64,000 nt of DNA from NCBI RefSeq assembly GCF_029255185.1, contig NZ_JAPUVO010000130.1, forward strand, positions 41,971 through 105,970, read 5' to 3'. Origin of the DNA: Propionivibrio sp. GTDB taxonomy: Bacteria; Pseudomonadota; Gammaproteobacteria; Burkholderiales; Rhodocyclaceae. The translations under genes were made by a program, and so were the position numbers. Shown here piece after piece: positions 17,833-29,237 of this stretch. How positions within the stretch are numbered: the stretch's first letter is position 1; each line of letters begins with the position of its first letter. Under the pieces are notes generated by a model. That model did no database searches. It was not told where the DNA came from and saw nothing but the letters and a program-made list of their open reading frames with translations.

Positions 17833-18189
17833 ATGAAAGCACCGAAAATCCTACCGTGGATCGCCAGCAAAGCCGGCATCAGCGAAGAACTTGCACTCAA
17901 TCTGTGGCGCCGTGCCGCCAGCGAAGCCGAAGCACTGACCGCGTGCTGCACCCGCTCGGACTATTACCGTCTGACCGTTGAGCACTTCATTGACCTGGCA
18001 GAAGAAGAAAGCGAGAAGTACGCCAATAGCGACCCGCTGACCGGCACGTTAAGCATCCCACGCTTTAACTGGATGCGGCGCTACCAGGAGCGGATTTGGC
18101 TGGGTAATCTGCTCTCGGCACAAAACACTTACCGCTTGTGGCTCACCAGCTGGACCAGCATGATCACAGGCCATAAACAATCAGCCTGA
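17833..18189 (+). CDS. Conserved-looking hypothetical protein, 118 residues
   Basis: ATG 17833 has a strong AGGAGA 7 bases upstream; the longer frame from 17797 lacks one. The product begins KAPKILPWIASKAGIS and includes EALTACCTRSDYY and a Trp/Tyr-rich end (RFNWMRRYQERIWLG). It has no signal peptide or membrane segment and appears mostly helical. A TATACT hexamer at 17746-17751 could be its -10 element. It stands alone between uvrD and the convergent FecR-SPOR gene. No function is recognised. Confidence 0.8.
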   Translation: MKAPKILPWIASKAGISEELALNLWRRAASEAEALTACCTRSDYYRLTVEHFIDLAEEESEKYANSDPLTGTLSIPRFNWMRRYQERIWLGNLLSAQNTYRLWLTSWTSMITGHKQSA

Positions 18190-18221
18190 AGGCAGCTTGC
18201 CGGAACGAGGGCCGTCCCTGC

Positions 18222-19118
18222 TCAATGCCTGATGACAACGGGAGTGCTTAACGCCAGCGACAGCCTGAGCTTTTCCGCCAGCGCATGGGCCTCCGCTGGC
18301 GACGGTAACTGGGTAACCCGAACCGAGTAACGATAGCCGCCTTCCGCACGGCGCGGCTTGATGCTGACGGAATAACCGGTGGCACGAGCCCGGTCATAGA
18401 GGGCTAGCGCATTGGACTCGCCATCAACCGCCGCCAGTTCAACCATCCATTGACCGCCACGTCGGGCATAGCCACTCCCCTGCTGAATCTCAGTCTGTGC
18501 CGCCCACTCGTTGATCTGTTCAAGATCGACACGGGACACCGGATCGGGCGCGGCCCCTTTGGGAGCCACATAGAAGCTTAGGGGTTCGCTCATCTCGCGA
18601 ACCTCGTCCAACGGATGAAAAACGGAAATCCGTCCTTCGAGCAGGCAGAGCAGATCGCGTTCGTTATCCGACTTGCCCCACAAGTCGGTGCCGCGGATAC
18701 CTGCGGTAATTGTCGCAATACGAACGTTGACTGCCCGTTGCTCACGTTGCGTAGAGAACACGCCGGTGGTGAACCGGAAGGCGCCCCTGGCCACATCCAG
18801 CGCCGCAGTGAACACCCGGTTCTCGCGCCGTCCCAACGCATTGAGATCGAGCTGAGCATTTTCGCCGAGCTTGACCGCGCTTCCCTCAGCTAAGCGGATG
18901 AGCACCCGTGCCCCAGTTCCGGTCAGCACCCGATCGCGGTTGCGCAGCGCCTTCCCTGGCTCGAGCGGTTGCCGAATTCCGTTGCGCTCAACCCAGGCTG
19001 GCATCTGCACACTATCGACAACAGCAAAGTCACCAACAACGGCCAGAGCCCTCTGCGCCGTAAGGCTGTAGAGCAGCAAGCCGGTAGCGAGAAGAAAATG
19101 CGGTGCGAGCTTCTTCAT
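18222..19118 (-). CDS. Exported FecR-domain protein with C-terminal SPOR domain
   Basis: The protein has 298 residues. Residues 1-26 form a signal peptide ending QRALA. A FecR-type domain follows (about 55-170: DRVLTGTGARVLIRLAEGS, KLGENAQLDLN, ATITAGIRGTDLWGKS). The last 75 residues look like a SPOR domain (GGQWMVELAAVDGESNALAL ... GGYRYSVRVTQLPSPAEAHA), which binds denuded peptidoglycan at division sites. FecR domains alone are common in exported proteins that are not linked to iron signalling. No ECF sigma factor lies nearby. It is divergent from fba. Confidence 0.85.
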   Translation of the reverse strand: MKKLAPHFLLATGLLLYSLTAQRALAVVGDFAVVDSVQMPAWVERNGIRQPLEPGKALRNRDRVLTGTGARVLIRLAEGSAVKLGENAQLDLNALGRRENRVFTAALDVARGAFRFTTGVFSTQREQRAVNVRIATITAGIRGTDLWGKSDNERDLLCLLEGRISVFHPLDEVREMSEPLSFYVAPKGAAPDPVSRVDLEQINEWAAQTEIQQGSGYARRGGQWMVELAAVDGESNALALYDRARATGYSVSIKPRRAEGGYRYSVRVTQLPSPAEAHALAEKLRLSLALSTPVVIRH

Positions 19119-19172
19119 GAAACAACCTTTCTCGGGGTGGCAAACGCGATTCTAACAGGCTGCGCTAGCAAA

Positions 19173-19202
19173 TTGACCCGAAATACGCAGACATAGTAGG
19201 AT
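19173..19202 (+). promoter_or_regulatory. Putative sigma-70 promoter of fba
   Basis: TTGACC (19173-19178) and TAGGAT (19197-19202) are separated by 18 bp, ending 36 bp before the fba ATG. This is a good match to the housekeeping consensus, as expected for a central metabolic gene. Confidence 0.5.
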
Positions 19203-19238
19203 GGACTCCCTTGATCAACCGTTATCGGAACCGAAACC

Positions 19239-20312
19239 ATGAATGCTCTACAGATAAAGCCGGGTGTTGTCTCCGGCGATGATTTGCAAGCCCTATTCGC
19301 ACTGGCCAAGACCAAAGGTTTCGCTCTTCCAGCCATTAACGTTATCAACACCAGCACGGTCAACGCTGTCATGGAAACGGCAGCAGAACTCAAGTCGCCG
19401 GCGATTCTCCAGTTCTCCAATGGCGGCGCCCAATTTTATGCCGGCAAGGGGCTGAAGAACGAAGCCCAGAGCGCTTGTATCGCTGGTGCTGTTTCAGGCG
19501 CCAACCATGTGCACGCTCTCGCCGAAATGTACGGTGCAAGCGTCGTTCTGCACACCGACCATGCCGCCAAGAAGCTTTTACCCTGGATTGATGGCCTGCT
19601 AGATGCCGGCGAAAAGTTCTACCAGGCCAACGGCAAACCGCTGTTTAGCTCGCACATGCTCGATCTGTCGGAAGAGCCGCTGGAAGAGAACATCGAAATC
19701 TGCGCGCGCTACCTTGAGCGCATGAGCAAGATCGGCATGACCCTCGAAATCGAACTCGGTGTGACCGGCGGCGAAGAAGACGGCGTCGACAACAACGATG
19801 TTGACAGCGCCAAGCTCTATACCCAGCCTGAAGACGTGTCTTACGCCTACGAGCACCTGTCCAGGATCAGCAATCGATTCACCATCGCCGCCTCGTTCGG
19901 CAATGTGCACGGCGTCTACAAACCGGGTAACGTCAAGCTGCAACCGGTGATTCTGAAGAACTCCCAGGAATACATCCAGAAAAAGTTCAGCACCCAGGCT
20001 CGGCCAATCGACTTCGTATTCCACGGCGGCTCAGGCTCCTCACTCGCAGAAATCCGCGAAGCGATCTCCTATGGCGTAATCAAGATGAATATTGACACCG
20101 ATACGCAGTGGGCCTTTTGGGATGGCGTCAAAAACTACTACAAGAAGAACGAAGCCTACCTCCAGGGCCAGATCGGCAACCCGGAAGGCGACGACAAACC
20201 GAACAAGAAATACTACGACCCGCGCGCTTTTCTGCGGGCCGGCGAAGAGGCTTTCAAAGCCCGCCTCAAGCAAGCCTTCGCCGACCTCAACAACGTCGGC
20301 ACTCTGGTTTGA
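19239..20312 (+). CDS. fba: Class II fructose-bisphosphate aldolase
   Basis: The protein has 357 residues, the size of E. coli FbaA. Zinc ligands and active-site segments are present: VVLHTDHAAKKLLPW, GVTGGEEDGVDNN, ASFGNVHGVYKPG and FVFHGGSGSS, followed by VIKMNIDTDTQWA. It cleaves fructose-1,6-bisphosphate in glycolysis, or forms it in gluconeogenesis. It has its own promoter and a strong terminator, so it is monocistronic. The transketolase gene is 30 kb away and is not part of the same operon. Confidence 0.97.
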   Translation: MNALQIKPGVVSGDDLQALFALAKTKGFALPAINVINTSTVNAVMETAAELKSPAILQFSNGGAQFYAGKGLKNEAQSACIAGAVSGANHVHALAEMYGASVVLHTDHAAKKLLPWIDGLLDAGEKFYQANGKPLFSSHMLDLSEEPLEENIEICARYLERMSKIGMTLEIELGVTGGEEDGVDNNDVDSAKLYTQPEDVSYAYEHLSRISNRFTIAASFGNVHGVYKPGNVKLQPVILKNSQEYIQKKFSTQARPIDFVFHGGSGSSLAEIREAISYGVIKMNIDTDTQWAFWDGVKNYYKKNEAYLQGQIGNPEGDDKPNKKYYDPRAFLRAGEEAFKARLKQAFADLNNVGTLV

Positions 20313-20332
20313 TCAGCACCGCGCAGCGCAGG

Positions 20333-20364
20333 AAAACCGGCTCAGCATTAAGCCGGTTTTTTTT
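20333..20364 (+). terminator. Intrinsic terminator after fba
   Basis: AAAACCGGCT (20333-20342) pairs with AGCCGGTTTT (20351-20360) around 8 bases and continues as TTTT. It ends fba. The stop codon of the converging 120-residue gene lies inside the loop, so the hairpin is shared with that gene's 3' end. Confidence 0.9.
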
Positions 20365-20710
20365 CGCCTGCGGCCAGGACTAATGCCCCGATATACCCGC
20401 GCCGACCACGCTTGAGCAGTTTCTTAAGCTGCCGCTCAGCCTCGTGTCGTGTTAAACAAACGTGGTCGAGAAAGGCATTGCACGCGGCCCAGCGCCCTTC
20501 CGGCGTACGCAGCACAGCCACGCTGCGACCACCATCGACGCTGGCCACGACGCACTCGAATTCGTCATTGCGCCACGCGGCAGCAAGCAGATTCATGGCC
20601 TCGTCACGCGGCACGCAAAGGGCAAGCAGTGCATCAATCGGCGAGTCGCACTCAACGCAAAGGATGGCCGGGAAGTAACTGATTGATTCGGAATGCTCAC
20701 ATGAATTCAT
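20348..20710 (-). CDS. Hypothetical protein, 120 residues
   Basis: ATG 20710 (MNSCEHSESISYFPAIL) is preferred to the upstream 20767 start because it leaves the divergent hydroxylase promoter region free. The ribosome binding site is weak in either case. The product has several cysteines (CEH, CVEC, CVPRDE, FECVV, CNAFLDHVC) and a basic tail (RQLKKLLKRGRRGYIG). It has no signal peptide. Codon usage and the well-placed ends support a real gene. No family is recognised. Confidence 0.65.
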   Translation of the reverse strand: MNSCEHSESISYFPAILCVECDSPIDALLALCVPRDEAMNLLAAAWRNDEFECVVASVDGGRSVAVLRTPEGRWAACNAFLDHVCLTRHEAERQLKKLLKRGRRGYIGALVLAAGEKKPA

Positions 20711-20792
20711 GGAAGAAGCTTCTAACACGCGCCGCCACGCTTGTAAAACGACAGCGCGACAGGGCACAATCGCGGCTTACCGGAGGCATTGA

Positions 20793-21953
20793 ATGCAGTT
20801 TGATGTAGTCATCGTGGGTGGTGGGCTGGCTGGACTCTCGCTGGCTTGTGCCCTGCGCGATACGCGCCTGAAAATTGCCTTGGTCGAAAGTCGTGCGCCG
20901 GTGCCAGCGACGGGGTGGGATGCGCGCGTCTATGCCATCAGCCCAGCCAATGCCGATTTTCTCCGGCAAATTGGCGCGTGGAAACATCTGGATGCCGAAC
21001 GCATAACGCCGATCAAGGCCATGAAAATCCTCGGCGACGGCGGCGCACGACTCGACTTTTCCGCCTATGAGACGGGCGTCCCGGAACTTGGCTGGATTCT
21101 TGAATCGTCACTTATGGCCGGCGAACTATGGGAAAGCGTCAAACGGCAAGGCAACCTCACCTTGCTTTGCCCGGCTGCACCGCACGCCATTAACATCACA
21201 GAGGCCGCCACCCTGCTAACGCTCGACACTGGTCAAACGCTGTCGACACGCTTGCTGGTCGGCGCGGACGGCCGCGACTCCTGGATCCGTGAGGCCGCCG
21301 GCCTGCCGGCGATCAATACTCCCTACGATGAAATGGGGCTGGTCGCCAACTTTGAATGCGAACGGCCGCATCGCGGCATCGCTCGCCAGTGGTTTCGCGA
21401 CGACGGCGTCCTGGCCTGGCTACCGCTGCCCGGACAGCGCATCTCGATCGTCTGGTCGACACCCGATACCAACGCGCAAGCGCTACTGACGCTTCCGGCA
21501 GAGGCGTTTGGCGCCCGCGTTGCTGCGGCTGGCAACGACGAACTGGGCAAGCTCAGACTGATTACGCCGGCTAACGCCTTCCCACTGCGTCTGATGCGCG
21601 TTCCACGCACCATTGCGCCACGACTGGCGCTAATCGGTGACGCCGCACACGGGATTCACCCCCTGTCCGGGCACGGCATCAACCTCGGCTATCAGGACGC
21701 CAGAGCGCTGGCTGAGCTGCTGGCTGCCACGCCGGAGTGGCAGGACATCGGCAGCGCGCGTCTGCTGCGTCGCTACCAGCGCGCCCGGCGCGAAGAAACG
21801 CTCCTCATGCAGTACACAACCCATACACTGCGCCGGCTATTTCGTGAGAAACTACCCGGTCTGAGACCCTTGCGCAATATCGGAATGAGCCTTACCAATG
21901 CCTTGCCAGTCCTGAAGAACTCGCTTGTACGCTACGCGCTCGGCGCCTTTTAA
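20793..21953 (+). CDS. UbiH/UbiF/COQ6-family FAD-dependent hydroxylase (ubiquinone biosynthesis)
   Basis: The protein has 386 residues, with CGGAGGC before ATG 20793. The N-terminal FAD-binding motif is VVIVGGGLAGLSLACAL. The second family signature is IGDAAHGIHPLSGHGINLGY (about 285-304). These flavoprotein monooxygenases hydroxylate the aromatic ring during ubiquinone synthesis. Which ring carbon this member attacks cannot be told from sequence by eye. The dsbC gene follows after 24 bp, so the two are probably one transcript ending at the hairpin at 22703. Confidence 0.9.
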   Translation: MQFDVVIVGGGLAGLSLACALRDTRLKIALVESRAPVPATGWDARVYAISPANADFLRQIGAWKHLDAERITPIKAMKILGDGGARLDFSAYETGVPELGWILESSLMAGELWESVKRQGNLTLLCPAAPHAINITEAATLLTLDTGQTLSTRLLVGADGRDSWIREAAGLPAINTPYDEMGLVANFECERPHRGIARQWFRDDGVLAWLPLPGQRISIVWSTPDTNAQALLTLPAEAFGARVAAAGNDELGKLRLITPANAFPLRLMRVPRTIAPRLALIGDAAHGIHPLSGHGINLGYQDARALAELLAATPEWQDIGSARLLRRYQRARREETLLMQYTTHTLRRLFREKLPGLRPLRNIGMSLTNALPVLKNSLVRYALGAF

Positions 21954-21977
21954 CCCCTGTTCAAACGGAGAAACTCC

Positions 21978-22685
21978 ATGCTCAACAAACTGCTGCCGTT
22001 CGCTCTGGCTGCCATCCTCAGCCTGACCGCCCTGGCCGACGAAGCCAGCGTCAAAAAAGCGGTTGAAGCCAAACTGGGGACCAAGGTTAGCAGCGTTGCC
22101 AAAAGCCCCTATCTCGGACTTTACGAAATTTACGCCGATGGGCAGATCCTTTACACCGACGAGAAACTCAATGCCATCATTGCCGGCACCTTGATCGACG
22201 GCAAGACGATGAAAAACGTAACCGCCGAACGCATGCAGAAACTCTCGGCGATCAAGTTTTCCGACTTGCCGCTCGAACTCGCCGTCAAGCAGGTGCGCGG
22301 TGACGGCAAGCGCGTTCTCGCCAGCTTCGAAGATCCGAACTGCGGCTACTGCAAGAAACTGGCGAAAGATATCGCCAAGCTTGACAACGTAACCCTCTAC
22401 ACCTTCCTCTACCCGATTCTTTCGTCCGACTCGCTCGACAAGTCGAACCAGGTCTGGTGCTCATCAGACAAGGCCAAGGCCTGGAATGAGTGGATGCAGG
22501 AAGGCAAGGCACTGACCGGCAAGGGCGACTGTGACACCAGCGCAGTCCAAAAAACAGTCGAATTAGGCCGCAAACTGGCGATCACCGGCACCCCGACCCT
22601 TTTCTTCATCGATGGCGATCGCGTCCCTGGCGCCGTACCAATAACTCAGATTGAAAAAAAACTGGAGCAAACGCCGAGCAAGTAA
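21978..22685 (+). CDS. dsbC: DsbC, periplasmic disulfide isomerase
   Basis: The protein has 235 residues. A signal peptide (MLNKLLPFALAAILSLTALA) is followed by the small dimerisation domain (VKKAVEAKLGTKVSSVAKSP) and a thioredoxin-fold domain. The active site CGYC (SFEDPNCGYCKKLAKDI) and the cis-Pro loop TGTPTLFFIDG are intact, and a second Cys pair (VWCSSD ... GDCDTSA) matches the structural disulfide of DsbC. It isomerises wrong disulfides in the periplasm. Confidence 0.95.
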   Translation: MLNKLLPFALAAILSLTALADEASVKKAVEAKLGTKVSSVAKSPYLGLYEIYADGQILYTDEKLNAIIAGTLIDGKTMKNVTAERMQKLSAIKFSDLPLELAVKQVRGDGKRVLASFEDPNCGYCKKLAKDIAKLDNVTLYTFLYPILSSDSLDKSNQVWCSSDKAKAWNEWMQEGKALTGKGDCDTSAVQKTVELGRKLAITGTPTLFFIDGDRVPGAVPITQIEKKLEQTPSK

Positions 22686-22702
22686 GCGGCAACTGCGAGC
22701 AC

Positions 22703-22739
22703 AAACGGGACAGGGCGCCATAGCGCCCTGTCCCGTTTT
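22703..22739 (+). terminator. Intrinsic terminator after dsbC, probably bidirectional
   Basis: A 16-bp perfect stem joins AAACGGGACAGGGCGC (22703-22718) and its complement (22723-22738), with loop CATA. The plus strand continues as T-rich sequence. The converging 93-residue gene ends 13 bp further on, so both may use the hairpin. Confidence 0.88.
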
Positions 22740-22751
22740 ACACTTCCACCC

Positions 22752-23033
22752 CTATGGCAACTTCGGCTCGTTGCTCAGCGCTTTTTCCGTAATTTCGTGA
22801 TACAGATTCATCATCCGCGCCGCCAGCGCCTGGTACTCAGGATGGCGCGTCAAAAAAGGCCTCAATTCATTGGTATCGGCGAATACCCGGTCCAGAAAAT
22901 CGATATCAAAATCATCCAGCACCCCACCCTGATCGACTTTTTCCTTGAGATCAATGGCCCTCGGCAGTCGCTGCGTTTCTATACGTTCAACAATAGCCGC
23001 CGCCACCCCAGCCTCTTGTGACTCATTAACCAT
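22752..23033 (-). CDS. Hypothetical helical protein, 93 residues
   Basis: ATG 23033 is preceded by TAGGAG, so I prefer it to the frame's first ATG at 23087. The product (MVNESQEAGVAAAIVERIET ... DDFDIDFLDRVFADTNELRP ... YHEITEKALSNEPKLP) is charged and helical, with no signal or membrane segment. It converges on dsbC, and its start lies 78 bp from the tRNA gene on the other strand. The function is unknown. Confidence 0.75.
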   Translation of the reverse strand: MVNESQEAGVAAAIVERIETQRLPRAIDLKEKVDQGGVLDDFDIDFLDRVFADTNELRPFLTRHPEYQALAARMMNLYHEITEKALSNEPKLP

Positions 23034-23111
23034 GCTCACTCCTATCGTTCGGGCGAAAAAGGATGATAAAACGCACCTCTTGGCCAACTTGTGATAGCAT
23101 GCCGCCCCGAT

Positions 23112-23202
<91 letters not shown>

Positions 23203-23211
23203 GAATAATGG

Positions 23212-23244
23212 AAGCCCGCACTGCCACAAGCTTTGCGGGTTTTT
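23212..23244 (+). terminator. Intrinsic terminator after tRNA-Ser
   Basis: CCCGCA (23215-23220) pairs with TGCGGG (23234-23239), followed by five T. It lies 13 bp beyond the tRNA CCA. Confidence 0.8.
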
Positions 23245-23360
23245 CATTTCTTCCTGCCTATAATTGTAGTGTCGGTAGTATGGATATTCCTAAGAACCTA
23301 TGTCATCATCCAACCACGTCGTAGCTTGCAAACCTCTTGGCTAGTAAGAGATCGTTCCCG

Positions 23361-24470
23361 ATGATGAAATATCAAGAAACCGTCAATCAGAGCGCCGAAT
23401 ACCTGAGGCTGTCTCTACCCTTGATGTCACGACAGGCGGCGGCACTGCATCCGATCAGTTATGCCGTCTGGTATGAATACGTGGCGGGAATCAATAAACC
23501 GCTCCAAGCGGCCATCGATACACTCACCAAAAACGGCGCGCAACTCGATGAAACCATCACCGCCGACCTTTTCCAGAAATACATCGCCGAACTCGATGCG
23601 CAGACGGCGCAGCGTCTGGCGGACGGATTCCAGAAAGCTCTGAACGACATAGCGCAGTCTGCCGCACATGCCGAAGATCATGCTGATCAATTCGGCAACG
23701 AGCTGGTGCAATGTAGCGAAGATCTTGGAAACGTAGAATCGGACTCCGGCACAATCAAGGTGATCGACAAGCTGTTGTTCGGTATTCACGAAATGCAGGG
23801 CGCCATCACTACTCTGAAGGGGCGCCTCGACGACAGTCAGAGCGAAATCGAGAAGCTTCGGCAGGAAGTTGATCGGGCACGCGAGGAGGCGCTCGCCGAC
23901 GGCCTGACTGGACTGGTCAATCGTCGGGGATTTGATCTGGCCCTGGCCGCCTGTTTGTCTACGGTGGAATCGGGCGAGCAAGGCCCCAGCCTGCTGATCG
24001 CCGACATTGATCATTTCAAGCAAGTCAATGATAACTACGGGCATCTCTTTGGTGACAAGGTGCTGTGCAGCGTGGCGAAAATCCTGCAAGCGAACATTAA
24101 GGGCAAGGATACGGCGGCCCGCTATGGCGGCGAGGAGTTCGTTGTCCTGCTGCCCGAGACGACAATTGAAGGCGCACACGCGCTGGCCGAAAAAATCCGC
24201 TCGACGATTGAAAGAAGCCGGATTCGACGCGCCAACAACGGTCAAGAAATAGCTCAGATCACGATATCGCTAGGTGTGGCCAGTTATTGTTTCGGCGAAA
24301 CCGCCGGCGCCTTTGTTGAACGTGTGGACAACGCCCTGTACGTCTCGAAGAACCAGGGACGCAACCGCGTCACCCTGGCCCCGGCCGGGCCACAGCGCAA
24401 ACCGGCGAAGGCTGCTACGGAAGATCTTATGCCCGAGCGTGGCTCTGTCGAGACTGTTCAACCCCTGTAA
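23361..24470 (+). CDS. Diguanylate cyclase (GGDEF) with helical N-terminal domain
   Basis: I start at ATG 23361 (MMKYQETV), giving 369 residues; the frame opens earlier at TTG 23337. Residues 1-180 form an uncharacterised helical domain ending in a coiled coil (SEIEKLRQEVDRAREEALAD). The GGDEF domain follows (about 185-345) with the intact active-site signature ARYGGEEFVVLLPE and substrate-binding LIADIDHFKQVND. The inhibitory RxxD site is not conserved (KGKD). It should make c-di-GMP. No membrane segment is seen, so it is a cytosolic enzyme. A second GGDEF gene follows after 79 bp. Confidence 0.92.
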   Translation: MMKYQETVNQSAEYLRLSLPLMSRQAAALHPISYAVWYEYVAGINKPLQAAIDTLTKNGAQLDETITADLFQKYIAELDAQTAQRLADGFQKALNDIAQSAAHAEDHADQFGNELVQCSEDLGNVESDSGTIKVIDKLLFGIHEMQGAITTLKGRLDDSQSEIEKLRQEVDRAREEALADGLTGLVNRRGFDLALAACLSTVESGEQGPSLLIADIDHFKQVNDNYGHLFGDKVLCSVAKILQANIKGKDTAARYGGEEFVVLLPETTIEGAHALAEKIRSTIERSRIRRANNGQEIAQITISLGVASYCFGETAGAFVERVDNALYVSKNQGRNRVTLAPAGPQRKPAKAATEDLMPERGSVETVQPL

Positions 24471-24549
24471 TCCTGAGCGCCGAAACTGCGCGAGCCGCCC
24501 GACGCGTCCGACGGGTATCACCTTTGACTATTGGTGGTAGCATGCCGGC

Positions 24550-27670
<3,121 letters not shown>

Positions 27671-27734
27671 CTAAAGGGCACGACAAGCACGGGATGTCGG
27701 AGAGGGGCGGCAAAGAAGTGAAATGACCGGCTTT

Positions 27735-27816
27735 CCGCTTCCCTACGACGGCATTACCCGTACAGGTTCAAAGGGACTATCTCAGCAGCGCCATTATGGC
27801 GCGGCACCCCTAACGT
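27735..27816 (-). promoter_or_regulatory. TPP riboswitch (THI element) of thiC
   Basis: On the minus strand the conserved elements appear in order: GGGGTGCC, the P3 stem GCGCCATAATGGCGC, GCTGAGA, CCCTTTGAACCTG, GGTAATGCC and CGTAGGGAAG. This is the full thi-box aptamer. It lies in the leader of thiC and should control its translation or termination in response to TPP. Confidence 0.96.
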
Positions 27817-27950
27817 GATTTTGCAAGTTACTGGAATTGCTAACTTTAAGCAAGACTCACCTGGCCCGTAGGGTCAGCACTCTGAAGTTTGTTCCGGGGA
27901 TTACGGAAAATTCGGCTAAAGTATTCATCAGGTTTTCCGTGATCCAGAAG

Positions 27951-29237
27951 ATGAGAGCAAAAACGAATAGCGGGAGTCCCGTCCTGTGCATCAAGCTTTG
28001 CGCTGCCCTGATTGCAACAGTGCTTCCGGCAATGGCCTGCGCGGCTTGGCAGGTGGTCGCCAGCGAACAGGGCAAGCGCGTTGAAATCGACCGGGCCAGC
28101 ATCGTCAGCAATCCGAATGGTGAGGCGACAGCGACGGGGCGTATTGTTCTCGACAAGCCGATTGTCGACCCGAAAACGTCATCGGCCTACCGCATTATCG
28201 AGGTCATGAGTCGTTACGATTGCACCGAGCGTACACACTCGACGCTCAAACGCAGTTACTTCAAGGAAGAAGGCGAGTTGGTGCGGCAGGAGGAAGTAAA
28301 GATTCCCTATGACATGCCGGTGCGCTCGGGAACGCCCGACGATAAATTGTTGCGCGAGGTCTGCCGGCCGAAATCCGGAAGTCCGGCCGTCGCTCTGGCC
28401 AGCAGGACTGCCGAAAAAGTTAACGAGGCTGCCGGCGCGTTGCGCAAGGAGAACGAATCGCTCGTCGAAAAGGAAGTCCAGAAAGAGTTGAGGAAGATAA
28501 CGTCGAATGCCTCGTCAGCCTTACATGGGATCCGGAAAGACGCTTCGGCCACGGACCTCTCCAACATCCCGTGGTCTTACGACGGCACTGGCGGAGCGGA
28601 TAACTGGAGCCGGCTGAAAGCAGAATACGCGACCTGCGGCAGCGGTCGTCGACAGTCCCCGATCGACCTGCGTGATGGCATCGCGCTTGATCTTGAGCCG
28701 ATTCAGTTCGCCTATCGGCCGGCGTCGTTCCGGGTAGTCGATAGCGGCCGCAACTTGCAGATGACCGTCTATGGCGGCAGCCTCGGTCTGCTCGGCAAGA
28801 ACTACGAGTTGATCCGCATTCAGTTCCATCGACCGTCCGAGATTACGATCGACGGCCGAGCCTTCGCCATGGACGCGCAACTGGTGCACAAATCTGACGA
28901 TGGGAAACTGGCCATCGCCGTCGTCCTGCTGGATACTGGAACGGAGAATCCGGTGATCCAGATGGCATTGAACAACCTGCCGCTGGAAAAAGGCGGTGAA
29001 GTGGCGCCACCGGCGCAGACCCTCGACCTTAGCCGCCTATTGCCTGGAGATCAGCGCTACTTTACCTTCATGGGGTCGCTGACAACACCGCCGTGCACTG
29101 AGGATGTACTGTGGCTGGTACTCAAACAACCACAGCAACTCTCACCCGAGCAACTGGCGATTTTCGAGCGCCTGTACAAGCCCAATGCACGGCCAGTACA
29201 GCCAGGGTGGGGACGCATCATCAAGGAGTCGCGATAG
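27951..29237 (+). CDS. Exported alpha-carbonic-anhydrase-like protein lacking two zinc histidines
   Basis: Start ATG 27951 gives 428 residues with a signal peptide (VLCIKLCAALIATVLPAMACA); the frame's first ATG (27837) lies next to the thiC leader. Residues about 32-140 resemble the small surface-adhesin-E-type domain, followed by a helical linker. From about 208 there is an alpha-carbonic anhydrase fold: WSYDG, RQSPIDL, and near the end FMGSLTTPPCTEDVLWLVLK. The zinc region is altered. Where the enzyme has HFH the sequence reads Q291-F-H293, and the third ligand (ELHLVH) is Q310 in DAQLVH. Catalytic CO2 hydration is therefore unlikely, and a binding role, as in animal carbonic-anhydrase-related proteins, is more probable. 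It overlaps the DUF4392 gene by 17 bp at its 3' end. Confidence 0.85.
   Translation: MRAKTNSGSPVLCIKLCAALIATVLPAMACAAWQVVASEQGKRVEIDRASIVSNPNGEATATGRIVLDKPIVDPKTSSAYRIIEVMSRYDCTERTHSTLKRSYFKEEGELVRQEEVKIPYDMPVRSGTPDDKLLREVCRPKSGSPAVALASRTAEKVNEAAGALRKENESLVEKEVQKELRKITSNASSALHGIRKDASATDLSNIPWSYDGTGGADNWSRLKAEYATCGSGRRQSPIDLRDGIALDLEPIQFAYRPASFRVVDSGRNLQMTVYGGSLGLLGKNYELIRIQFHRPSEITIDGRAFAMDAQLVHKSDDGKLAIAVVLLDTGTENPVIQMALNNLPLEKGGEVAPPAQTLDLSRLLPGDQRYFTFMGSLTTPPCTEDVLWLVLKQPQQLSPEQLAIFERLYKPNARPVQPGWGRIIKESR

Noticed and set aside
27951-29237. Active carbonic anhydrase
   Set aside because: Two of the three zinc-binding histidines are glutamine.
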